Source of the DNA: Christensenellaceae bacterium
Lineage (GTDB): Bacteria > Bacillota > Clostridia > Christensenellales > Borkfalkiaceae
NCBI GenBank assembly: GCA_022768945.1
Contig: JALEKY010000029.1
Span: 1 to 32,959 of the forward strand
Direction of reading: 5' to 3'
Length of the DNA: 32,959 bases
A model generated the notes under the pieces. It did not search any database. It was not told the origin of the DNA and was given only the letters and a program-made list of their open reading frames with translations. Shown here piece after piece: positions 24,725 through 32,959 of this stretch (its first letter is position 1; each line of letters opens with the position of its first letter). The position numbers and the translations under genes are program-made.

Positions 24725-27688
24725 TTACGCGGCGTTGGCTCTCCATATTGCGTACACGGTGCGCCCCGGTCTTACTTCGGAAAGTTTTTCCGCGCTAATC
24801 TCCGCTTCGCCGTTTTCGCTATAAGACCAACCGACAAATTCGTATCCGTCTCTTAACGGAGCTTTAATTCCGCCTTCGGCAAGCGTATTAGCAAACGTTT
24901 TATCCGTAACTGTAACGGAAACCACGTAAGACTTATCTTCGCTCAATGTGCAGCCGTAAACGACGGGACGGAACAACGAGTTCCATTTTTCAGACCAACC
25001 GTCGCCGGCAGCGGCGCCTTCAATGTATATCGTAGCGTTTTCGTTACCGAAGAAAAGGTGATCGCCCGCTTCGGTTATTCCGTTGCTTAATACAAACGAC
25101 ATAGCGGTAGTGTTTCTGAACGCGTAACTGCCGATTTTAGTTACGTTCGACGGTATAACTATCTTTTCCGCCAAAATGCCCGAGAACGCATAGTCGCCTA
25201 TTTCGGTAACGCCTTTGCCTATCATAATATCGCTAAGTCCTGTGCAATCGAGGAAAGCTCCCTCTCCTATGTTAGTTATATTGTCGGGGATAGTTATTGC
25301 GGAAATGCCCGTGCAACCGTAGAACGCATACGCGGGGATTTCGGTTAATGAACCCTTTATATTAACCGTTTCGATAGAAGTACATTTTGCAAAAGCGTAA
25401 TCTCCGAGGTCTTCGAGCGTACCGGGGAGCGTAATCGAAGTCAAACCCGAGTTATCGCAACCGTAGAACGCGTACTCGCCTATTTTCTTAATCGAAGACG
25501 TTCCGGAAGAATTTTCGAACCTTACGTTCGTAAGCGAAATGCAACCCTGAAAAGCATAATCGCCTATTTCGGTAAGTCTCGTAGACCTTGCAAAGTTAAC
25601 CTCCGTAAGCGTTTTGCAACCGTAGAAAGCCGATACGCCTATTTTTTCGAGTCTTCTCGGTATATCGAAAGAGGTAATGCTTTCGCACCCGTAGAATGTA
25701 TGGTCTTTTATCTCGGCTGTGTTGTCGTTCAGAGAAACGCCCGAAAGCTTTCTGCATTTATAAAACGCGCCCTGACCGATTTTTATGTTTCTGTCCGCAA
25801 GACCGGAAACAGTCTGAGTGTACAGATGATAGAACGCGAAATCGGAAATACCTTTCGTCGTTTCCTTAACTTTCACTTCTGCAGGAGCGCTTTCGCAAAC
25901 GGTGATGAAATGATCGAACTGAACTTTCAGCGTGTCCAACTGTTCTTTCGACAGAGCGGACTTCTGTTCTTCCGTCAGATTTTCGTACTGTTCGTACTCC
26001 GCGCCGAGCTGGTTTTTCCAACCGACTATCCAGTTATCGAAGTAAACCATATCGCTTTCGTCGCTGTTCGTCCAGGTAAGCGTATTCTTAAACGCGAACG
26101 AACCGACGTTCTCCACGCTGTCCGGAATAAAACCGCCTTTCACCTCTTCGAGAAGCGAACAGCCGTAAAACGCGTACGAAGCGATCGTTTCAAGCGAGCC
26201 GCGCATATCGAGCTGAACATTGTCGAGCTTTTCGCACTGAGAGAACGCAGAACTTCCGATGCTAACGAGAGCGGAGCGCATTCCCGTTTCGCTGCTTGAC
26301 GGACGAGCATTGAATTTTTGCAACGCTTTCGCGCCGGCAAACGCGCCCGAACCGATATATTTAACAGAAAGCGGAAGCATAACATCCTTTAAAACTTCGA
26401 ATCCTTTGAACGTTGCCGAAGCAATGCCTTCTATTTTCAGGTTGTTTTCCGTTTCGTAAGCTTCGAACGAGTTTCTGCCTATCGTCTCGATCGTTTTAGC
26501 CTTGTCTTCCCCGCAGGAAATCAGCCACTTACCTATATATATAAAGTCGTTTTGCTTCTGACTATCGAAAATCTCCGTGTTGTAGAACGCGTTTTCGCCT
26601 ATATCTGTAACGGAAGACGGAACGTTCACCTCTTTAAGAGCGGTGCAACCGTAAAACATTCCCGTATTGATATAAGCCATTCCCTCGGGAAGAACTATTT
26701 TTTCGAGAGAAGTGCAATTCCCGAACAAATGCGTTCCGCTGTAGGTGAAATTGGAATTTTCCGGGAAAGTAACCTCTTTAAGCAACGGGTTCTGAGCGAA
26801 AGCCATCGTACCGATAAAATACAGTTCGCTGCCGAACGTTACTTTCTCGAGCGCGGTATCCATCGCGAAAGCCCCCTCTCCTATCATATACAGCTTTTCG
26901 GGCAGTTTGACTTCTTTGAGGCTTTCGGCTCTCGAGAAAGAAGACTCGCCGATTGCCGTGATATTGTCGTGGAAGTTTACCGTTTTAAGCGATTTGCAGT
27001 AAGCGAACAACTTATCGGCTATTTCCGTTACGCCGGCAGGTATCGTTACGCTTTCAAGGGAAGTGCACGACTGAAACGCGGCTTCGCCTATACTCGTTAT
27101 ATTATCGGGGAGAGTTACGGATTTAAGCTTCGTGCAGTTATAGAACGCGAATTTACCTATTTCGTTTACCGAAGAAGGAACGACTACGCTCGTCACGCCT
27201 ATGGCGTTTCTGAACGCGCTCTCGCCTATTTTAAGTACCGGCTTACCGAGATACTCTTCCTCTATTACGATATCGCCTTCCGCTCTGCCTACTTTGGAAA
27301 TCTCGTAAGAATTTCCGTTCGCCGCAAGTTTGTAAAGAAGCCCTATTTCGTTTTGCGAGCGGAACTCCTGCGTTTCCGACCAATCGGAATCGATAGTCTT
27401 TCTTCCGTCTCCGACAGCTTTTACTTTTATGCGGTAACTGCCGTATTCGAGGTTCGAGAGATTTGTTTTGTTGGTTTTTTCCGTCCGAACGGTTTCCTTT
27501 CCGTCTTCGCTCGTTATGCTTACGGAGTATCTCTTCGCGCTCGGAACGATTGTCCATAACAATTCGTTATCGGCGTTTATATCGAAATATTTCGGAGCGT
27601 TCAGTTTGTTGCTTACCGAGCAACCCGCAAAGGAAAACATCAGAAGCATCGATATGAACGCGGCTATCGTCTTTTTTAGTATTTTCAT
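24725..27688 (-). CDS. BspA-like leucine-rich repeat surface lipoprotein
   Basis: A 987-residue lipoprotein with signal peptide and lipobox FAGC (cysteine at about 23). Residues about 30-110 form an Fn3-like domain (LLWTIVPSAKRYSVSI, YRIKVKAVGDG). Residues about 125-920 hold about 28 LRR_5 repeats of the BspA type, with cores such as IGEYAFYGC, IGDYAFSG and ITLPGTLEDLGDYAF. The last 55 residues form one InlB B-repeat-like module (LRDGYEFVGWSYSENGEAEI, VYAIWRANAA). BspA family proteins bind host matrix proteins or other bacteria; no enzyme motif is visible here. The ATG follows CGGAG by 5 bases, 52 bases after the VWA membrane protein gene, and no promoter was seen in that gap, so it probably belongs to the same operon. 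Confidence 0.94.
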   Translation of the reverse strand: MKILKKTIAAFISMLLMFSFAGCSVSNKLNAPKYFDINADNELLWTIVPSAKRYSVSITSEDGKETVRTEKTNKTNLSNLEYGSYRIKVKAVGDGRKTIDSDWSETQEFRSQNEIGLLYKLAANGNSYEISKVGRAEGDIVIEEEYLGKPVLKIGESAFRNAIGVTSVVVPSSVNEIGKFAFYNCTKLKSVTLPDNITSIGEAAFQSCTSLESVTIPAGVTEIADKLFAYCKSLKTVNFHDNITAIGESSFSRAESLKEVKLPEKLYMIGEGAFAMDTALEKVTFGSELYFIGTMAFAQNPLLKEVTFPENSNFTYSGTHLFGNCTSLEKIVLPEGMAYINTGMFYGCTALKEVNVPSSVTDIGENAFYNTEIFDSQKQNDFIYIGKWLISCGEDKAKTIETIGRNSFEAYETENNLKIEGIASATFKGFEVLKDVMLPLSVKYIGSGAFAGAKALQKFNARPSSSETGMRSALVSIGSSAFSQCEKLDNVQLDMRGSLETIASYAFYGCSLLEEVKGGFIPDSVENVGSFAFKNTLTWTNSDESDMVYFDNWIVGWKNQLGAEYEQYENLTEEQKSALSKEQLDTLKVQFDHFITVCESAPAEVKVKETTKGISDFAFYHLYTQTVSGLADRNIKIGQGAFYKCRKLSGVSLNDNTAEIKDHTFYGCESITSFDIPRRLEKIGVSAFYGCKTLTEVNFARSTRLTEIGDYAFQGCISLTNVRFENSSGTSSIKKIGEYAFYGCDNSGLTSITLPGTLEDLGDYAFAKCTSIETVNIKGSLTEIPAYAFYGCTGISAITIPDNITNIGEGAFLDCTGLSDIMIGKGVTEIGDYAFSGILAEKIVIPSNVTKIGSYAFRNTTAMSFVLSNGITEAGDHLFFGNENATIYIEGAAAGDGWSEKWNSLFRPVVYGCTLSEDKSYVVSVTVTDKTFANTLAEGGIKAPLRDGYEFVGWSYSENGEAEISAEKLSEVRPGRTVYAIWRANAA

Positions 27689-27740
27689 TTTAACTCCGTT
27701 TTTCAGTGTAACTGTACTGTCGATTTCCTAAAAAAAGAAA

Positions 27741-30608
27741 TCATTGTTGTTCTTTATCTTGTTTTATCTTTCTTATTATCTCGTGAGGCCACTTGAATTT
27801 GAACTTTCTTACGGCTACTTCAATGAGGAACAGCACGAGCGAAAGTATCATAAACAGGTATCTCGGATCGTAATTGAAGGATTCTTCCGTTACGAACGTG
27901 GCGAACACCTTGGAAACGTCCTCGTCGTCGATCATCACGCCGCCCGTTCTTGCAGACGCCGTTGTCAGCCTTCCTTTAACTTCCGCGGTATCGTATTTAA
28001 ACTCGTCGTACTCGGCGGAATAAGAGAACGATCTGTATATTTCGGCCGAATACTCTTTTCCGTCTTTAGTCTTTTTCGTAACCTCTATACGATATACGCC
28101 CGGCTTTTTGATTACGAATTCCGCGCTCGTGGAAGCATTCGAATTCTTGTCGTTCAACCCTTTTGTAACGTAAATCATAGCGTCTTCCTCCAAAGAGGAA
28201 GCTTTGTTGATAGAAACGCGTACGTTTTCGTCCGCAGTATCGGTGATTACCGCCGTCAGCGTATCACCTTCCTTAATATCGGTGAATACTTCGAGAGTCG
28301 TCACGTAATTGGAGCCGGAAAGAGTAACGGATACTTCTTTGTTCTTTATATCCTTACTCGGCATCAGGCTGTAAAGCATCTTGTACACGAAAAGCTGTCC
28401 GTATACGGTATCGTACAATCCGCCCTCGGTCTTGCCGTCCGTTTCAAACGGTCCTTTAGACCAATTGCCCTTTAAATCGCACATAAACGAGCCTACTTTG
28501 CCTTTTCCGTAATCGCGCAGAGCGTAAATGGGAACTTCATATTTGCCGGTTATAGCGAGGTAAGAATTGGAGTCGTCTTCGTCGCGTTTAAGTTCGCCGC
28601 CGTAGAAGCCGCTGATCATAAACCCGAGTTCGTTCGAACTCGACGAGCCCGTGGGAACGAGGTCGCCGCCTACGTATATACCGTTTGCCGTAGCCGCATA
28701 TTTCGGATGAACAAGCCCGGTATTCGAGTTAAGTATTTTATCCCTTTTAACGTCCTCGCGAAGGAGGTTGGATATATCTTCGTAATTACCGCTTATCGGA
28801 TAAAGCTTTCCGCCGTATTTCTTGCAAATCGGAGCGAAATCGTTGTATTCGTTCGAGCCTTCCGTTACGCCTATACCGATTATAGACAACGTGATTTCGG
28901 AATCCTTATAATAGCCTTTCATCATACTGTCTACCGCGCCGGGTTCGCTTTGCGCTACCTGACAGTCGGAAATTATTACGATGTGTCTTCTGTCTATGCT
29001 CGTGTCGGCAAGAAGGGTTGAAGCCGCGGTCGCTACCGACTCGGTATACGACGTTCCGCCGTTGCCGCCGAGGTTGTCTACCGCTTTTATAATCTTATCT
29101 TTTTCGCTTGCGGAAGTAAGAGGAAGTATCTTTTCGTAAGTGGACGCAAGCGTCATAACACCTACTTTATCGCTCGGTTCGAGCGTGTCTATTACGGTTT
29201 TTACCGCGGATTTCGCTCTTGTTATCGAGTCGCCCTGCATCGAGCCGGAAACGTCGATAATGTACATTATACCGATTTTAGGCGAGTAATTATTGATTGT
29301 TACGGGCATCATTCTTTGAAGAACGCTTCCGCTTAAGTCCGAAGTCCTGTACAAATTCACTACGCCGTTTTCGTCGTTGCCGCCCACGGTAAACAATCCG
29401 CCGCCGTATTCTTTTACGTACGATTCGAGCTGCGTCTGGAACCCCTCTATTTCGTTCATCGATTCGACCGAAACATTGTTGATTATGATTTCGTCATACA
29501 TCAAAAACTCCGTAACGGTTTTCGGAACGTCGGCGTCCGTTATCTTTTTGCGCGTTACCTCGAAATTCTCCGTAGACTCACCGAGAAGATAATCGAATTT
29601 ACCGTCTGCGTTTTTCCCTTCGAGAAGAGGGACGAGATAATCGGAGTCGTCATCGAAAGTTTCGATAATCAAAATCTTGTTGTAGTTTTCTATATTGACG
29701 TACGTATTGTACGTATCGTTGACTTTTACGACGTTTTCAGAGGTTATCGTAGCCGAGAGTTTATGAATTCCTCTCGTTTCGAAAGTATATGAGAAGTCGA
29801 AACGCTGTTCGCCGTCGCTGAGCTCCAGTCTTACGTCCTGCACTCCTTCGATATCTTTATCGTTATCCTTTAAAGACAATAAAACGGTGTCTTTATTGGT
29901 CGAGTTGAGAGTAACCGTAACGGATACCTTTTCTTTCTCTCTGAAATATCTTTCGGGAAGAGAAATACCCGAAATCTGAACGTCTGCCACCGTGCTTTCC
30001 TCGTCGAAATACACGCTGTCGAGCAAAATGCCTTTCGACGTAACGAGTCGAGCTGCCGCGTACAAATCGTTATCGGTTTCTTTTCCGTCCGTAACGACTA
30101 TAATCTTAGCCGACTTAGGGTGTTCGAACAACGCCGCGGAGAAATTCACCGCCGACGCTATATCCGTAGCCGTGATGTCTTTCGGCTGGGAAGCGTTTTT
30201 GTATTCTTCGAAAACTTTGTCCGTGTCGTAAGTGAGCGGAACCGCAAGCGAACAATCGAAACCGAAAGTTACTATGCCTATTTTATAGTTGTCGCCCTCG
30301 GCTTGTTCTATAATGGAATTTACGAGTTCGTCTCTCTTATTTCTGCTTTTATCGGTAGTTAACGACATATCCACCGCGATTATAATTTCGTTTTCGAAAT
30401 TAGGAACGTAATATGTGAACGTTATGCCGGCAAGCAAGCTTACCGCAAACACCGCGATAATAAGATGGCAAACTATCGGGATAATGCGGTTTCTTGTTCT
30501 TCTATATTTTTTACTAAGCAAAAAGTGCGGGATAAGCACCAATGCCGCTATCGCCACAAGGAGCAATAAATACCAAGGGCGAGAAAATGTTATAGATAAA
30601 CCTGTCAT
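27741..30608 (-). CDS. Membrane protein with two VWA domains flanking a glutamine-amidotransferase-like domain
   Basis: A 955-residue membrane protein. Two helices (about 11-30 and 43-63) lead into a first VWA domain from about 74. Its MIDAS is DMSLT at residue 80, a variant of DxSxS. After a beta-sandwich segment, residues about 310-430 resemble a class I glutamine amidotransferase-like (ThuA-type) fold: ILIIETFDDDSDYLVPLLEG, YDEIIINNVS, YGGGLFTVGG. No catalytic Cys-His pair was recognised there. The second VWA domain (about 445-620) has a complete MIDAS: DVSGSM near 453, GGTSYTES and IISDCQ. A helix near 916-933 and a basic tail close the protein. It starts 11 bases after the BatA-like gene behind AAGGAGGAG. 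Such proteins accompany MoxR AAA+ ATPases and DUF58 proteins; the client is unknown. Confidence 0.92.
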   Translation of the reverse strand: MTGLSITFSRPWYLLLLVAIAALVLIPHFLLSKKYRRTRNRIIPIVCHLIIAVFAVSLLAGITFTYYVPNFENEIIIAVDMSLTTDKSRNKRDELVNSIIEQAEGDNYKIGIVTFGFDCSLAVPLTYDTDKVFEEYKNASQPKDITATDIASAVNFSAALFEHPKSAKIIVVTDGKETDNDLYAAARLVTSKGILLDSVYFDEESTVADVQISGISLPERYFREKEKVSVTVTLNSTNKDTVLLSLKDNDKDIEGVQDVRLELSDGEQRFDFSYTFETRGIHKLSATITSENVVKVNDTYNTYVNIENYNKILIIETFDDDSDYLVPLLEGKNADGKFDYLLGESTENFEVTRKKITDADVPKTVTEFLMYDEIIINNVSVESMNEIEGFQTQLESYVKEYGGGLFTVGGNDENGVVNLYRTSDLSGSVLQRMMPVTINNYSPKIGIMYIIDVSGSMQGDSITRAKSAVKTVIDTLEPSDKVGVMTLASTYEKILPLTSASEKDKIIKAVDNLGGNGGTSYTESVATAASTLLADTSIDRRHIVIISDCQVAQSEPGAVDSMMKGYYKDSEITLSIIGIGVTEGSNEYNDFAPICKKYGGKLYPISGNYEDISNLLREDVKRDKILNSNTGLVHPKYAATANGIYVGGDLVPTGSSSSNELGFMISGFYGGELKRDEDDSNSYLAITGKYEVPIYALRDYGKGKVGSFMCDLKGNWSKGPFETDGKTEGGLYDTVYGQLFVYKMLYSLMPSKDIKNKEVSVTLSGSNYVTTLEVFTDIKEGDTLTAVITDTADENVRVSINKASSLEEDAMIYVTKGLNDKNSNASTSAEFVIKKPGVYRIEVTKKTKDGKEYSAEIYRSFSYSAEYDEFKYDTAEVKGRLTTASARTGGVMIDDEDVSKVFATFVTEESFNYDPRYLFMILSLVLFLIEVAVRKFKFKWPHEIIRKIKQDKEQQ

Positions 30609-30619
30609 TTACTCCTCCT

Positions 30620-32683
30620 TTATGCGCCTTGCCACAGATTGAGCAACCATTCAAAGAACAGCAACGCCACGAGAGCCGCCGCAAAATAAACGGTGTAATC
30701 TGTTATCGTATCTTCGTAATTTGCTCCGTCAAACGGAGAAGTAATAGTAATTTCTTCGTTAAATATGTTGCTTTCCGCCGAAGACGCTCTGACAAAGAGC
30801 AATTCGGTTTCAGTTTTTTCCGCGCCTTCCGTTCCTCCGTAAAGAACGGTTGTTATAACGTATACGTTCGGAATATAGAATTTCTTCGTCACGGGGAATT
30901 CTGCAAATTCCTCAGCCTCCGTCGAAGACGGCGATTGTATCGTTACGGATTTGCCGCGACAGTTTATTTTCACCTCTTCACCGACTTCGCAATCGTTGGA
31001 GTCAAGCGTTGCGGGAAGGAAATAATCAATCGAATTAAAGAAGATCGTTACGAATTCCGGATTGAGCGCGATCGTCGAGTTTTCGATGGGGAAAGACACA
31101 AACATCAATTTCGTCGCTCCCGAACTCTTAACCGCAACCACGTTTTTCGACTGACAGGAAAGCAATACCGAATAGTCTTCGGCATCCACAAATTGTATCG
31201 GACAAAAACTCGTAACGAAAATTTTATCCGCGGAAACGTTCGACATTATCGGATGAGACATGGTTTCGCCCGTCAACGAAGCTCCCGTTCCGTTTTCGGT
31301 TTCGACCGTTTCGATAGACCCTATCGATACGCCTAAAGCGTCAAGCCTGTCTGTCGTCGGAGGGTTGATAAATACCACCGCGCCGTCGTTAGGAACGACT
31401 CCCGGAATGTGATTTTCGAAAATATAATAATCGAATCCTTCCGTCTTATAAGCGTTTGCTTCGCGAACGGTGCTTATATCGAGTTCCCATACGCCTTCGT
31501 AATACCCCCTCGCTATTTCGAGGAACGTTTCGATAAAGAACGAACGGCTTGCGCTGAAATACTGAATTCTGAGAGTCTTTTTTGTCGGTCCGCCGATATA
31601 ATAAGAATCGTCTACGTCGTAGTTATCCGAGTTGTTGCCGACAGTTACTGTCGCGTCTTCATAGATTAAAAGATTGTTATTGCCGCCGCTGCTCGTTTCC
31701 CAGCCGCATTCGGCATAGGATTTATAGTATATGCCCGTTTCAGGATTCGAAGTAAGATCGTCCGAAAGAGTGCCGCTGTAAAGGATAAGCGACGTTTCTC
31801 TGCCGGCAATACAGTCAACAGTGGTTTGCAAAGAAACGGTTATGCCTTCCGAAGTGCTTCCGCTGCTGCCGCTTCCGTCCGAAATGGTTGAGTTTCTTAC
31901 TCCGTTCACGACGATAGAAACGGGAACGGTTCTGTTTTCGCTGCCGTACAAACCTATCGTCACGTACGTATTATAGAAGCCGTCGACCTTTCTCATTTCG
32001 GCGGAAAGAATACCCGCGTTCCATTCGCCTTCAGACTTAACGTCAACTATAGACACTCCTTCGGGAACGGAAAGGTAAGAATTATCCGTCACTACGTAAA
32101 CGGTAGCGCCGGGATTTATATCGGTTACTTCTTTCGCAACGCTCATCGCGGCTTCGAGGTCGGCTTGCCCGTAAGTGCAGGAGCCTTCTTCTCTGAGCGC
32201 TAAAATAGCGTCGTTATACAAATTCGCCGAGGACAAATCCGCGCGCAAGAAAAGAGTTTTAGGCGTGTCTTCCGCCTTGATAATAGTTACTTTACCGCCT
32301 TTTTCAAGCGTTTCCTTACAGATTGCGTCTGTTTTGTCGACAGCTTTTTCGTATCTCGATAAATCCTCGGACACGGTCATCATACTGCCGGACGCGTCTA
32401 CTATAACAATAGCTTCGTTATTCGTTTCCTTTTGAAACGATTCAAGTGCGGGATATGCAAGTATTATCGCACAAGACGAAATGAGAAGTACCTGACAGAG
32501 TATAAGGAGCAGTTCCTTAAACCTGCCGGACGGCAATCTCCTCTTTCTGTAATTCAAACTCTTTTTCCAAACGTACGTGCTGGATATGAATTTTTGTTGG
32601 AAATTGGGCTTTATTATATAGATAATTATCAGAATAATTATTCCTATAAGTCCTAAAAGCCCGAGTGGTGTTAATAGCGTCAT
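30620..32683 (-). CDS. BatA-like VWA-domain membrane protein
   Basis: A 687-residue membrane protein. The N-terminal 80 residues match the BatA (aerotolerance regulator N-terminal) pattern: a first helix beginning LLTPLGLLGLIGIIILI, then KRRLPSGRFKELLLILCQVL and a second helix. A VWA domain follows directly with MIDAS DASGSM at residue 96, TYGQADLEAA near 170 and VVTDNS near 190. The long C-terminal part is presumably extracytoplasmic, and one helix (about 662-680) ends the protein. Its ATG overlaps the stop codon of the DUF58 gene by 4 bp (ATGA), a sign of coupled translation. In MoxR operons such proteins are thought to help in complex assembly or envelope stress tolerance; a metal-dependent contact through the MIDAS is expected from the family. 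Confidence 0.92.
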   Translation of the reverse strand: MTLLTPLGLLGLIGIIILIIIYIIKPNFQQKFISSTYVWKKSLNYRKRRLPSGRFKELLLILCQVLLISSCAIILAYPALESFQKETNNEAIVIVDASGSMMTVSEDLSRYEKAVDKTDAICKETLEKGGKVTIIKAEDTPKTLFLRADLSSANLYNDAILALREEGSCTYGQADLEAAMSVAKEVTDINPGATVYVVTDNSYLSVPEGVSIVDVKSEGEWNAGILSAEMRKVDGFYNTYVTIGLYGSENRTVPVSIVVNGVRNSTISDGSGSSGSTSEGITVSLQTTVDCIAGRETSLILYSGTLSDDLTSNPETGIYYKSYAECGWETSSGGNNNLLIYEDATVTVGNNSDNYDVDDSYYIGGPTKKTLRIQYFSASRSFFIETFLEIARGYYEGVWELDISTVREANAYKTEGFDYYIFENHIPGVVPNDGAVVFINPPTTDRLDALGVSIGSIETVETENGTGASLTGETMSHPIMSNVSADKIFVTSFCPIQFVDAEDYSVLLSCQSKNVVAVKSSGATKLMFVSFPIENSTIALNPEFVTIFFNSIDYFLPATLDSNDCEVGEEVKINCRGKSVTIQSPSSTEAEEFAEFPVTKKFYIPNVYVITTVLYGGTEGAEKTETELLFVRASSAESNIFNEEITITSPFDGANYEDTITDYTVYFAAALVALLFFEWLLNLWQGA

Positions 32684-32959
32684 GACATAATACCTTTCTT
32701 TAACAAATCACCGAATAGTACGCGCTCTATCGCTTCGTCCGTTCTTATCGTTATAAAGCCCGCTTCTCTCTTCGCGCAATAATCGCTTAACTCTTTTTTA
32801 AAGTCTCTCATCGCTTCTGCGTATGCTTTCAGCATCCCGCGCGTTATCTTTATCTTCATATTCTTTACGTCGGATATGTCTACCGACTCCGAGTCTATCA
32901 AGTTTACTCGTCCGTCGTAATACGGATCCGCTTCGTCGGGCGTCATTACCTGTATAAGC
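32680..32959 (-). CDS. DUF58 family protein, C-terminal part (gene continues outside the window)
   Basis: The frame is open to the window edge, so only about the last 92 residues are visible. The visible part matches the C-terminal end of DUF58 proteins. A VMTPDEADP segment is followed by the strand GRVNLIDSESVD, then a helix with MLKAYAEAMRDFKKELSDYCAKR, and finally the GFITIRTDEAIERVLFGDLLKK tail. DUF58 proteins lie between MoxR and BatA in many operons, exactly as here. The ATG at 32946 is an internal methionine, not the start. The function of DUF58 is not established. The assignment rests on the short tail plus the neighbouring genes. Confidence 0.75.
   Translation of the reverse strand, partial: LIQVMTPDEADPYYDGRVNLIDSESVDISDVKNMKIKITRGMLKAYAEAMRDFKKELSDYCAKREAGFITIRTDEAIERVLFGDLLKKGIMS

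Noticed and set aside
24582-24824. Plus-strand open frame of 80 codons in the intergenic gap
   Set aside because: Half of it is antisense to the end of the LRR lipoprotein gene and no ribosome site precedes it.
27722-27742. Terminator between the VWA membrane protein and the LRR lipoprotein
   Set aside because: The stem is only 6 base pairs, includes the stop codon, and has its T run in the loop rather than after the stem.

Overview
The window looks like a stretch of chromosome from a Bacillota (Clostridia-type) bacterium, probably a host-associated anaerobe. The reasons are strong AGGAGG ribosome binding sites, consensus TTGACA/TATAAT promoters in AT-rich gaps, lipoprotein signal peptides, and large surface proteins built from BspA-type leucine-rich repeats (LRR_5) and InlB B-repeat-like domains. 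The taxonomic placement is inference. Every protein gene, and the one tRNA, lies on the minus strand, so the genes read from right to left. No mobile element, CRISPR array or rRNA was seen.

Right block (32959 to 24725): the 3' end of a DUF58 protein overlaps a BatA-like VWA membrane protein by 4 bp. Next comes a 955-residue membrane protein with two VWA domains around a glutamine-amidotransferase-like domain, then a 987-residue LRR lipoprotein. This is the downstream part of a MoxR-DUF58-VWA type operon. The MoxR ATPase gene would be expected just outside the window.

Middle block (24488 to 2204): a promoter at 24459-24488 is followed by eight closely spaced genes. They are a 1768-residue lipoprotein, a 2530-residue subtilisin-like protease with LRR repeats and a C-terminal membrane anchor, a 559-residue lipoprotein, a 911-residue oligopeptide-binding protein, and oppB, oppC, oppD and oppF. 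I see no terminator and no convincing second promoter between them until the hairpin at 2204-2234. The likely theme is surface protein digestion coupled to peptide import. That the eight genes form one transcript is inference from spacing. Three of the transporter proteins carry insertions that usual Opp proteins lack: about 250 residues in the binding protein, about 70 in OppD, and a loop in OppC.

Left block (2188 to 1): a VWA lipoprotein gene with its own perfect promoter and terminator, then a tRNA-Ser(GCT) gene with a perfect promoter and two hairpin terminator candidates. A third consensus promoter at 62-90 fires leftward out of the window and has an operator-like inverted repeat just downstream.
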